Positions 16,413-23,678 of a DNA stretch of 33,674 nt are shown here, piece after piece. Numbering within the stretch: the stretch's first letter is position 1; the number at the start of each line of letters is the position of its first letter. Made by a program: the position numbers and the translations under genes. The DNA is from Actinomadura sp. 7K507 (lineage in GTDB: Bacteria; Actinomycetota; Actinomycetes; Streptosporangiales; Streptosporangiaceae). The stretch covers positions 1 through 33,674 of the forward strand of contig NZ_SMKK01000091.1 in NCBI RefSeq assembly GCF_004348425.1, given 5' to 3'. A model generated the notes under the pieces. It saw only the letters and a program-made list of their open reading frames with translations. It searched no databases and was not told where the DNA came from.

Positions 16413-17396
16413 TCAGGCGAGGGCGGGTTCGCGGTCGGTTGCGGCCTCGTTCCGGGTGCGTCCGCGCAGCCCGCCGGCGGCCAGGAGCGCGAACCCGGCG
16501 GCGGCCCAGGCGACGAGGATCGCCAGCGGCCCGGCGGCGCCCGCGCCGTCGAAGAAGGCCACCGACCGCAGCAGCGTCGCCGCCGCGCCCGGCGGGAGGA
16601 TCTGGCCGAGGTCGCCCCACGGCTGCGGCAGCAGTTCCGGCGCCGAGGTGGCGGCCGACAGCGGGTTGCCGAGCAGCAGAAGCGTGAGCGCGCCGACGCC
16701 GAGGCCCGGACGCCCGAAGGCCGCGGCCAGACCGGTGACCGTGCCGGTCACGGCGAGGATGGTCAGCGACATGACCCCGGCGAGCGCGAGGTACGGGCCG
16801 GGCAGCAGAGACAGCCAGCCGTGCGCGATCCCCGCCGCGCCGAGGCCGCCCAGCACCGCGAACAGCACGACGCCGGCGGCGCGCCAGGCGGCCGCGGGGA
16901 TCGCGAACGTCAGCAGCACCGCGGCCGCCAGCCCGGACATGATCAGCGGCAGCACGAGCGACCCGAATCCGGCCCCGCGCGGATCGTCGGAGTCGGCGGC
17001 GACGACGTCCTGGACGGGCGGGCCGGGCGCCGTCCCCCGCTGTGCGAGGCCCTGGGCCAGTGCGCCGAGTTGCTGCGCGACGGCAGGCGAGGCGGCGGAG
17101 GCGGTGAGCACCTTCGGGCCGGACGGGCTGGTGACGATGGCGCCGTAGGCCTCGCGATCGGCGAGCGCGGCGCGGGCTCCCGCCTCGTCCCGCCGTGTCC
17201 GGACGTCGAACGCTCCCGGCCGTTCCGAGTCCAGCCGTTCCGCGACGGCGGCGGCCTGCGGGCCGGTCACGACGACCGGGACGTCGCGCGGCGCCACCCG
17301 CGCGGCGGGCCAGGTGAACGCGGTGATCATGATGAGCTGCAGCAGCGCGGCGGCGACGGCGACGCCGGCGGCGCGCCGGGCGAGGGAGGACCGCAT
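16413..17396 (-). CDS. ABC-2-like integral membrane protein, probably TetR-controlled
   Basis: The 327-residue product has one N-terminal helix (about 8-29), an extracytoplasmic domain of about 110 residues (30-142), and five hydrophobic segments to near the C-terminus (from LVLPLIMSGLAAAVLL onward). This one-helix, big-loop, multi-helix plan is that of ABC-2 type permeases and YhgE/Pip-like export proteins. No ATPase gene lies next to it. AGGAG just before the ATG is a good ribosome-binding site. It diverges from a tetR gene, and a degenerate copy of the tetR palindrome lies 15 bases upstream of its start. This suggests an export function induced by a TetR ligand. Substrate unknown. Confidence 0.8.
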   Translation of the reverse strand: MRSSLARRAAGVAVAAALLQLIMITAFTWPAARVAPRDVPVVVTGPQAAAVAERLDSERPGAFDVRTRRDEAGARAALADREAYGAIVTSPSGPKVLTASAASPAVAQQLGALAQGLAQRGTAPGPPVQDVVAADSDDPRGAGFGSLVLPLIMSGLAAAVLLTFAIPAAAWRAAGVVLFAVLGGLGAAGIAHGWLSLLPGPYLALAGVMSLTILAVTGTVTGLAAAFGRPGLGVGALTLLLLGNPLSAATSAPELLPQPWGDLGQILPPGAAATLLRSVAFFDGAGAAGPLAILVAWAAAGFALLAAGGLRGRTRNEAATDREPALA

Positions 17397-17410
17397 GGTC
17401 GGCTCCTAAA

Positions 17411-17434
17411 TAAAGCGAATGTCCGTTCTCTTTA
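17411..17434. promoter_or_regulatory. Imperfect inverted repeat, second candidate TetR operator
   Basis: The arms TAAAGCGAAT and GTTCTCTTTA flank a 4-base centre and match at 8 of 10 positions. The core GAATGTCCGTTC resembles the perfect palindrome 34 bases away. It lies just upstream of the ribosome-binding site of the ABC-2-like gene, so a repressor bound here could block that promoter. Confidence 0.5.
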
Positions 17435-17459
17435 GCAGAGTCACATCCCCGGTCCGGGC

Positions 17460-17489
17460 TTGTCAAGAAACGAACGTTCGTTTTATGGT
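17460..17489 (+). promoter_or_regulatory. Probable tetR promoter, predicted leaderless
   Basis: TTGTCA (17460-17465) and TATGGT (17484-17489) are 18 bases apart. The expected start point, about seven bases after the -10 box, falls on the A of the tetR ATG at 17496. No ribosome-binding site lies before that ATG, so a leaderless message is likely. The palindrome 17468-17483 fills the spacer. Confidence 0.5.
17468..17483. promoter_or_regulatory. Perfect 16-base palindrome, TetR operator
   Basis: AAACGAACGTTCGTTT is a perfect palindrome of the size and form bound by TetR-family dimers. It lies between the predicted -35 and -10 boxes of tetR, 12 bases before its ATG, which is ideal for autorepression. 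Confidence 0.75.
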
Positions 17490-17495
17490 TGCCGC

Positions 17496-18107
17496 ATGCC
17501 GAGGGTCAGCGAAGAGCACCTGGAGCGGCGGCGGCGCCAGATCGTGGACGCCGCCCGCGCCTGCTTCATCCGCAAGGGCGTCCACGCGACGTCCATGCAG
17601 GACATCTTCGCCGAGTCCGGACTCTCGGCCGGGGCGGTCTACCGCTACTTCCGCAGCAAGAACGAGATCATCGAGGCCAACATCTCCACGGTGATCGGCG
17701 ACATACACGAGTTCTTCAGGGAACTCTCACGCAGCGATCCCCTGCCGCCGCTGGACGAGGTCGCCGAGCGGCTCGCGGTCAAGGTCGTCGACCTGTCCGG
17801 CGAGAACGGCCCGCTCCGGCTCGCCCCGGAGGCGTGGGCGCTCGCCATGCACGACCCGGAGATCGCCACCTACGTCGCCGCCAACGTCACCGGTCTCCGC
17901 GAGACGTGGACGTCCTACATGGCCCGGCTGGTCGAGGCGGGGTTCCTTCCCGCGGACACCGACGTCGTGGCGGTCGGCAAGACGCTGTTCGCCCTCGTGC
18001 CCGGCTTCCTCGTGCAGCGGCTCGTCCTCGGGGACTTCTCACCCGAGGAGCTGCGGCGCGGCGTGCGGGCGCTCACCCGCGAAAGCATGTTGACTCCGCC
18101 GGTCTGA
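17496..18107 (+). CDS. TetR family transcriptional regulator
   Basis: The 203-residue product has a TetR N-terminal DNA-binding domain: RRRQIVDAARACFIRKG (about 12-28), then the helix-turn-helix SMQDIFAESGLSAGAVYRYF and the SKNEII segment. A ligand-binding helical C-terminal domain follows, with YMARLVEAGFLP in a region seen in AcrR-like members. The frame is open back to 17460, but that extension would run through the palindrome and promoter, so I chose the ATG at 17496. It most likely represses itself and the divergent ABC-2-like membrane gene. The inducer is unknown. Confidence 0.93.
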   Translation: MPRVSEEHLERRRRQIVDAARACFIRKGVHATSMQDIFAESGLSAGAVYRYFRSKNEIIEANISTVIGDIHEFFRELSRSDPLPPLDEVAERLAVKVVDLSGENGPLRLAPEAWALAMHDPEIATYVAANVTGLRETWTSYMARLVEAGFLPADTDVVAVGKTLFALVPGFLVQRLVLGDFSPEELRRGVRALTRESMLTPPV

Positions 18108-18483
18108 CCCTGACGCGTCCCGGTCAAGCCCGCCGCGAAGGCCGGCATGCCGACGATGCGCGGCCCATTTCGGCCGTTTTCGGCACTGGCGGCGATCCGG
18201 GCCCGCCCCTGTGAAGGGCTCGGAGCCGCCGCCCGCACCGCGCGCCGGACACCGGCGGACGGCGCGGCGGGTATCGTCCGGCACCCCCACCGGACGCGCT
18301 GACCTGCACCTTCCGTTCTCGCCGCCGGGTTCCGCGGTTACCATCACGGCACACGCCACCACACCGTGACGGGGGACAGTGTCGGCGGAAGGGGGTCCCG
18401 GTGTCCTGAGGCGGACGCCCCTATGACTGCAGGACAGGGGCCAGGAAGCTTTAACATTCCATTACTTTTGGTCTGGGGTGTGC
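18108..18483. other. Intergenic region upstream of the sensor kinase gene
   Basis: This 376-base gap holds no open frame I can support. Its last 40 bases (around 18449-18470) are AT-richer, with TAACAT at 18452-18457, and may contain the kinase promoter, but I find no matching -35 box at normal spacing. No clear tetR terminator is visible. Confidence 0.35.
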
Positions 18484-20448
18484 ATGGTTGAGACGGCAGG
18501 ACAGCGCCGCGGGGCGGGACGCGCCGCGGCCCCGGTCGCGCTCGGCGCCGTCCTGCTCGTCGCCGCGTCGTTCGCCATCGGGACCCGGCTGCCCTCTGAC
18601 CTGCGGACGGTCTGGTGGCATCCGGAGATCCTCGTCGCGATCGCCTGGACGCCCGTGGCCGCCGTGCTGCTGCGGCACCGGCCGGGCCTGAAGGTCGGCT
18701 GGCTCATGCTCGGCGCCGGCTTCAGCGCCGCGGTGTACGTCCTCTCGCTCAATACGGCCCCGTGGTTCGACCGCCACGACTGGCCCGGAACCGGCTTCCT
18801 CACCTGGCTCAGCACCTGGCTGTGGGCCGTTGACACCTACGCCCTGACGCTCGTCCTGCCGCTGATCTTCCCCGACGGGCGGCTGGTGTCGCGCTGGTTC
18901 CGCCCGGCCCTCGTCCTCGCCTGCCTCGTCCCGGTGATCGTCTGCGTCCATCTGACGATCGACCCGGACGTGCGCGAGTGGCACAACGGGGTCTCGGTCT
19001 ACCCGTTCGGCGGGATCCCGGTGCCCATCACCGTGATCATCCTCGGCACCCTGGCCGCGGCCCTGTTCTCGATCGCGGTGCGGTTCGTCCGGTCGCCCCC
19101 CGACGTCCGGCGGCAGATCGCCTGGGTCGTCTACCCGGGCCTGGTCGCCGAGGCGGTCATCTACACCGGCGAGAACACGATGATCGGGGACCCGCTGCGC
19201 AACGTCATGATCGTCGCCGTCCCCGTCTGCGTCGCGATCGCGATCACCCGCTACCGGCTCTACGACATCGACCTCGTGGTCAGCCGCACGCTCGTGTACG
19301 CGGGGCTCGCCGCCGTCATCACCGGCGTGTACTTCGCGCTGGTCGGCACCGCGAGCCTCCTGGCCCACGACGAGGGAACCCTCGCCGGCCTGGGCGCGGC
19401 CATCGTCGCCGGCGCGGTGTTCGAGCCCGTCCGGCGGCGGCTGCAGCGCACGGTGGACGGGTTCATCCACGGCGAACGCGACCCGTACCGGATCGCGGAC
19501 CGGCTCAACCGGCGGCTGCAGACCGCCGCCGACCCGGCCGCCGCGCTCGCCGTGGCCGCCGAGGTGGCGCGCTCCGCCCTGCACGCCAGCGGCGTCGCGA
19601 TCGAGGTGCTGGACCGCGACCGCCGGACGATCGCGGCGGAGGACGGCGTGCTCGGCGACCGCCCGCAGCTCATCCCGCTGGTCTGGCACGGGGAGCCGGT
19701 CGGCCGGCTGCTGTTCGGCGTCGTCCGGTCGCCGGACGCGCGGCTGTCGGGCATCCTCGCCCGCAACCTCGCCGAGCTGGCGAACGCGGTACGGCTCGCC
19801 GCGGACGTGCAGCGGTCCAGGGAGCACATCCTGCGCACCCGGGAGGAGGAGCGGCGGCGGCTGCGGCGCGACCTGCACGACGGGCTCGGCCCGACGCTCG
19901 CCAGCCTGGCGATGACGGTCGACGCCGCGCGCATCACGCTGAAGACCGACCCCGAGGCGGTGGACACGCTGCTGGAGGAGCTCCGCGCGACGATGGGGAG
20001 CACCATCGGCGACATCCGCGAGCTGGTGTACGGGCTGCGGCCGCCCGCGCTGGACGATCTGGGGCTGGAGGGCGCGATCCAGGCGCTCGGCGGGGTCGTC
20101 GCCACGGGGGACGGCCCGGAGGTGGACGTCCAGGTGGAGGGCGACCTGAAAGGTCTCCCGGCGGCCGCCGAGGTCGCCGCCTACCGGATCGTGCAGGAGG
20201 CGCTGACCAACGTGCACCGGCACGCCAAGGCCGGCTCCGCGGTGGTCCGGCTGCACCTGAACGGCGACCTGCACGTCTCCGTCGACGACGACGGGGTGGG
20301 GCTGCCCGCACAGGTGCGTTCCGGCATCGGCATGTCCTCGATGCGGGAGCGTGCGGCCGAACTCGGAGGCTCCTGCACCGTCGGCCCCGGCCCCAAAGGC
20401 GGGACGCTGGTCCGGGCCAAACTGCCCGTCAACGGCGTCCATCCCTGA
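18484..20448 (+). CDS. Sensor histidine kinase, NarL type (HisKA_3)
   Basis: The 654-residue product has about eight to ten hydrophobic helices in its first 320 residues. A GAF-like segment follows (about 340-430), then the HisKA_3 dimerisation helix EEERRRLRRDLHDGLGPTL with the phospho-accepting H465. The ATPase domain has the N box EALTNVHRHA (N576) and the DDDGVGLP and GIGMSSMRERA motifs. Such kinases phosphorylate LuxR/NarL-type response regulators. None is adjacent: a terminator-like hairpin and the convergent dapF follow. I use the ATG at 18484, six bases after GGGG; a GTG at 18478 is in frame. The signal sensed cannot be inferred, although the multi-helix N-terminus suggests a membrane or envelope cue. 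Confidence 0.92.
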   Translation: MVETAGQRRGAGRAAAPVALGAVLLVAASFAIGTRLPSDLRTVWWHPEILVAIAWTPVAAVLLRHRPGLKVGWLMLGAGFSAAVYVLSLNTAPWFDRHDWPGTGFLTWLSTWLWAVDTYALTLVLPLIFPDGRLVSRWFRPALVLACLVPVIVCVHLTIDPDVREWHNGVSVYPFGGIPVPITVIILGTLAAALFSIAVRFVRSPPDVRRQIAWVVYPGLVAEAVIYTGENTMIGDPLRNVMIVAVPVCVAIAITRYRLYDIDLVVSRTLVYAGLAAVITGVYFALVGTASLLAHDEGTLAGLGAAIVAGAVFEPVRRRLQRTVDGFIHGERDPYRIADRLNRRLQTAADPAAALAVAAEVARSALHASGVAIEVLDRDRRTIAAEDGVLGDRPQLIPLVWHGEPVGRLLFGVVRSPDARLSGILARNLAELANAVRLAADVQRSREHILRTREEERRRLRRDLHDGLGPTLASLAMTVDAARITLKTDPEAVDTLLEELRATMGSTIGDIRELVYGLRPPALDDLGLEGAIQALGGVVATGDGPEVDVQVEGDLKGLPAAAEVAAYRIVQEALTNVHRHAKAGSAVVRLHLNGDLHVSVDDDGVGLPAQVRSGIGMSSMRERAAELGGSCTVGPGPKGGTLVRAKLPVNGVHP

Positions 20449-20506
20449 CGCGCCCGGCCTCGATCCCCGGCCGGCTGCGCGGTTTCCCGGCATTCACCCG
20501 GTGGGA

Positions 20507-20548
20507 GGGCCGGTGACCGCCCCCCGCCAAGAAGGTCGCCACCGGCCC
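20507..20548 (+). terminator. Probable terminator hairpin after the sensor kinase gene
   Basis: GGGCCGGTG (20507-20515) and CACCGGCCC (20540-20548) form a perfect 9-bp stem with a 24-base loop, 58 bases after the kinase stop. There is no U tract, so the assignment is moderate. Confidence 0.4.
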
Positions 20549-20659
20549 TCGGGCTCCGCACGGAACCGGGGCTCCCATCCCGGTCCATACGGGCCATTCA
20601 CCAGAGGGTGTGCATGAACGAAGTTATGCGGCGGACGGTCCCGTTGGTGAGGGACACCT

Positions 20660-20678
20660 GTCCCGTTCGAGCCGGGAC
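20660..20678 (-). terminator. Possible terminator hairpin after dapF
   Basis: GTCCCG (20660-20665) and CGGGAC (20673-20678) form a 6-bp stem with a 7-base loop, 40 bases beyond the dapF stop on the minus strand. It is short and lacks a U tract. Confidence 0.3.
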
Positions 20679-20718
20679 GAGCCCGAGAAGTCTCCGGCCC
20701 TGGTTGGACGGGGTCCGG

Positions 20719-21531
20719 CTAGATCCAGCCCGGCCGGGTCTCGCCGTCGGCGACCAGCACCGCCGGGCCGGTCAGGCGGCTGGTCCCGCCGTCGAGGGCG
20801 ACGGTCACCCGCCCGCCGGGCACGTCCACGGTCCATTCGGACGGGCCTGCCGTGCCCGCGGCGGCCGCGGCGGCGACCGCGACCGTCCCGGTGCCGCAGG
20901 AACGGGTCTCGCCCGAGCCCCGCTCGTACACGCGCATCTCCAGGTGCCGCTCCCCGATCGTGCGGAAGAACTCGACGTTCACACCGGCGGGGAAGACGGC
21001 GGGGTCGAAGGCGGGCGCGCTCGACAGGTCCAGCGCCGCGACGGGCCCGTCCACCCGGCACGCGAGGTGCGGGTTGCCCACGGAGACGCGCTCGCCCTGG
21101 AACACCGTGCCCGCCATGGACGCCTCCCCGGGGCCGAGGACGCCGGCCGGACCCATGCCGGCGCTGACGTCGCCGGACGCGCCGAGCGTCACGCGCCGCA
21201 GGCCCGCCCGGGTCGCCACGTCCCACTCCCCGGGCGCGGCGAGGCCGGCGTCGACCAGGTAGCGCGCGAAGACGCGGATCCCGTTGCCGCACATCTCGGC
21301 GATGCTTCCGTCGGCGTTGCGGTAGTCCATGAACCACTCGGCGTCCGCCCCGGCCCCGGCCTCGTCCCCCGCCGCCTTCGTCCGGACGACCCGCAGGACG
21401 CCGTCGGCGCCGATCCCGGCGCGCCGGTCGCACAGCCGCGCCACGGCCTCGGGCGTGAGGTCCAAGGCGCCGTCCGGGTCGGGCAGGATCACGAAGTCGT
21501 TCTCGGTGCCATGCCCCTTGACAAACCGCAT
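20719..21531 (-). CDS. dapF: Diaminopimelate epimerase
   Basis: The 270-residue product interconverts LL- and meso-diaminopimelate, giving the precursor for lysine and for the peptidoglycan cross-link. Both catalytic cysteines are present: C81 in MCGNGIR and C212 in SCGTGTVAVA. GHGTENDFVIL at the N-terminus, YRNADGS and GNPHLA are further family motifs. The gene starts nine bases after the miaA stop on the same strand, and miaA-dapF adjacency is common in actinobacteria, so the two are almost certainly co-transcribed. Its C-terminus looks complete. Confidence 0.97.
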   Translation of the reverse strand: MRFVKGHGTENDFVILPDPDGALDLTPEAVARLCDRRAGIGADGVLRVVRTKAAGDEAGAGADAEWFMDYRNADGSIAEMCGNGIRVFARYLVDAGLAAPGEWDVATRAGLRRVTLGASGDVSAGMGPAGVLGPGEASMAGTVFQGERVSVGNPHLACRVDGPVAALDLSSAPAFDPAVFPAGVNVEFFRTIGERHLEMRVYERGSGETRSCGTGTVAVAAAAAAGTAGPSEWTVDVPGGRVTVALDGGTSRLTGPAVLVADGETRPGWI

Positions 21532-21540
21532 CCCCCGATC

Positions 21541-22512
21541 CTATGACCCCCGCCGCGGGTCTCGGACGGCCAGGGCGAGCGCGCGGCCGGCCAGGTCCGG
21601 GGCGTCGTAGGGAAGCCATCGGACGCGGGGATCCCGGCGGAACCACGACTCCTGCCGACGGGCGAAACGCCGGGTCGTGCGGACGGTGTCCTCCTTGGCC
21701 TGCTCCTCCGTCCACTCCCCGGAAAGGACCCGGAGCACCTGCGCGTAACCGAGGGCGCGGCCGGCGGTCAGGCCGTCCCGCAGGCCCTCCCGCTCCAGCT
21801 CGCGGACCTCGCCGACCAGGCCCGCCTCCCACATCCGGGCCACCCGCCTGGAGATGCGCTCGTCCAGCTCGTCGCGGGGCACGCTCAGGCCGATCTGGAC
21901 GACGGAGTCGTAGCGGTACCGGTGCTCGGGCAGGGTCGCGGTGAACGGCCTGCCGGTTATCTCGATGACCTCCAGGGCCCGGACGATCCGCCGTCCGTTG
22001 CTCGGCAGGATCGCCTCCGCCGCGGCCGGGTCGACCCCCCGCAGCCGCTCGTGCAGCGCGGCCGGGCCGGCGTGCGCCAGTTCCTCCTCCAGCCGCGCCC
22101 GGACGGACGGGTCCGTCCCCGGGAAGTCCATGTGGTCGAGCGCGGCCCGCACGTACAGGCCGGAGCCGCCGACTAGCACCGGGAGCCGGTCCCGCGCCCG
22201 GATCGATGCGATCGCGTCCGCGCTGAGCCGCTGGTACTCGGCGACGCTGGCGGTCCTGGTCACGTCCCAGACGTCCAGCAGATGGTGGGGAACACCGCGC
22301 ATCTCGGCGGGGGTGAGCTTCGCGGTGCCGATGTCCATGCCGCGGTACAGCTGCATCGAGTCGGCGTTGACCGCCTCCCCGCCCAGCCTCAGTGCGAGTT
22401 CCACGGCGAGGTCGGACTTGCCGGCGGCGGTCGCGCCGACGACCGCGAGCACGCCGGGGGCGGCGGGGCGCCGCCCCGGAGGCGGAACACGGGACGCGTT
22501 TCGTGAGGTCAC
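21541..22512 (-). CDS. miaA: tRNA dimethylallyltransferase
   Basis: The 323-residue product adds a dimethylallyl group to A37 of tRNAs reading codons that begin with U. MiaB, encoded nearby, methylthiolates the same base. It has the P-loop GATAAGKS (26-33), NADSMQLYRGMDIGTAK, VGGSGLYVRAALD, SNGRRIVRALEV and, near the C-terminus, RRFARRQESWFRRD. The frame is open far upstream without an ATG. I chose the GTG at 22512, which gives a normal family length. No ribosome-binding site precedes it, so the message may have a very short leader or the start may be further in. The 5' region is shared with the divergent small gene at 22615. Confidence 0.93.
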   Translation of the reverse strand: MTSRNASRVPPPGRRPAAPGVLAVVGATAAGKSDLAVELALRLGGEAVNADSMQLYRGMDIGTAKLTPAEMRGVPHHLLDVWDVTRTASVAEYQRLSADAIASIRARDRLPVLVGGSGLYVRAALDHMDFPGTDPSVRARLEEELAHAGPAALHERLRGVDPAAAEAILPSNGRRIVRALEVIEITGRPFTATLPEHRYRYDSVVQIGLSVPRDELDERISRRVARMWEAGLVGEVRELEREGLRDGLTAGRALGYAQVLRVLSGEWTEEQAKEDTVRTTRRFARRQESWFRRDPRVRWLPYDAPDLAGRALALAVRDPRRGS

Positions 22513-22516
22513 GTGA

Positions 22517-22544
22517 TTGATTGTGGCAACAGAACGGGTATAGG
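22517..22544 (+). promoter_or_regulatory. Possible promoter of the small MT0933-like gene
   Basis: TTGATT (22517-22522) and TATAGG (22539-22544) are 16 bases apart in an AT-richer stretch between miaA and the divergent small gene, about 70 bases before its ATG. Confidence 0.35.
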
Positions 22545-22614
22545 CGGGATGTACGGGTGTCGCGCGTGATCGCGTGTCGCCGCAGACGAGACGAGGGATC
22601 CGGGGGGATTTCGA

Positions 22615-22848
22615 ATGTCCATCGTCGACAAGGTCAAGCAGATGCTCGGGCAGCACTCCGACAAGGCCCGCCAGGGTATGGAGCGGACCGGGGACAAGAT
22701 CGACGAGCGCACCGGGGGCAAGTACGCCGACAAGATCGACAAGGCCCAGGAGAAGGGCGGCGACTTCATCGACCGCGAAAGCGGTCAGGGCGGCGGCGGC
22801 CAGGGCGGCGGCCAGCCCGGTGGCCAGGGCGGCGGTCAGCAGCCATAG
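22615..22848 (+). CDS. MT0933 antitoxin-like small protein
   Basis: The 77-residue product is hydrophilic and highly charged. Its core MSIVDKVKQMLGQHSDKARQ followed by GMERTGDKIDERTGGKYADKI matches the MT0933/Rv0909 antitoxin family. The last 25 residues are a Gly/Gln tail built on GGGQ and GGQ units. GGGGGG eight bases before the ATG is a plausible ribosome-binding site. The family is named for a mycobacterial antitoxin paired with an SRPBCC-type toxin, but no such toxin gene lies here. A stand-alone role, for example in stress, is therefore possible. Its 3' end overlaps that of the convergent dioxygenase-like gene by 13 bases. Confidence 0.85.
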   Translation: MSIVDKVKQMLGQHSDKARQGMERTGDKIDERTGGKYADKIDKAQEKGGDFIDRESGQGGGGQGGGQPGGQGGGQQP

Positions 22849-23576
22849 CCGGTCCGCGACCAGGCCGCGACGAGGTAGCCGACTCCGTACGGCGCCTCGT
22901 CGGCGAGGAGGCCGGCCGTGAGGCCGTCCCCGGCGCCCGCGCCCGCGCCGGCGGCGCCGGCGAGCACCTGCCACGCCGCGCGCCCGGCCGCCTGGACCTC
23001 CAGGGAGAGCACCGGATCCAGAGCGGCCAGGGCGGCGGCGTCGGCGCTGCGGAGCGCCCGCGCCGCAGTCGCGTCGTAAGGGCCCGCGCGCTCGTCGAGG
23101 TACCCGGGCGCCTTCTCCGAACGGCATGCCGACCCGTCGCCCATCACCAGGAGCGCGACCCGGTCGGCCGACTCCGCGAGCCGCCTCCCGAGTGACAGGC
23201 ATTCTTCCGGTGGAGCGCCGAACGCCACCGCCTCGTACCGGGCGCCGGAACCGGCGCTCTGCCGCTCCAGCAGCCAGCGGCCGATGGTGAGGGAGAGCGG
23301 CAGCGCTTCAGCGGTGTCCCCCGGCTCGTCAGGGATCGTCCAGGCCAGACCGTACGGCCGGAGCGTCGCGTACGCGCCGGGGCCATAGGACCGGGTCGCC
23401 GCGGCGCCGCCCACGACGACGAGCGCGTCCACCGGACCACCGGTCCCGGAGACGCTCAGACGGCGGACGGCCTCGTCGCACGCGGCGCGCAGCGGGTCGA
23501 GCTCCGGCGCCGCCTCCCCCGCCATCGCGGGCACGAGGATGGGCGGATGCGGGCACACCGCCGCCGATACGAGCAC
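22836..23576 (-). CDS. Class III extradiol dioxygenase-like protein
   Basis: The 246-residue product resembles the LigB-like, class III extradiol ring-cleavage dioxygenase fold. It has VCPHPPILVPAMAGE at the N-terminus, containing the first probable metal His, and MGDGSACRSEKAPGYLDE in the middle. Actinobacteria carry this small version next to miaB/miaA, and its real substrate is not known to me. Metal ligands beyond H10 cannot be assigned with confidence, so it may have lost classical dioxygenase activity. The start is a GTG at 23576 with GGGAGG closely upstream. It lies 102 bases after the miaB stop on the same strand and could be co-transcribed with it. Confidence 0.8.
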   Translation of the reverse strand: MLVSAAVCPHPPILVPAMAGEAAPELDPLRAACDEAVRRLSVSGTGGPVDALVVVGGAAATRSYGPGAYATLRPYGLAWTIPDEPGDTAEALPLSLTIGRWLLERQSAGSGARYEAVAFGAPPEECLSLGRRLAESADRVALLVMGDGSACRSEKAPGYLDERAGPYDATAARALRSADAAALAALDPVLSLEVQAAGRAAWQVLAGAAGAGAGAGDGLTAGLLADEAPYGVGYLVAAWSRTGYGC

Positions 23577-23678
23577 ACTGCCTCCCTGCCACCGGGTCCG
23601 CTGCCGCCACCCGGGTCCTCCCGCGGGGGATCACCACGGGAGATCACCACGGGGGCTCAACCCCGATCATGCCGGAGT

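Noticed and set aside
17468..17483. Possible LexA (SOS) box
   Set aside because: The palindrome has GAAC directly joined to GTTC, without the four-base spacer of actinobacterial SOS boxes, and its position fits TetR autorepression.
18451..20493. 680-codon minus-strand open frame
   Set aside because: It is the shadow of the sensor kinase gene; the kinase catalytic boxes are on the plus strand.
23629..23653. Two copies of GATCACCACGGG between the dioxygenase-like gene and miaB
   Set aside because: A 12-base repeat with 13-base spacing in a short GC-rich gap is weak evidence for any element.
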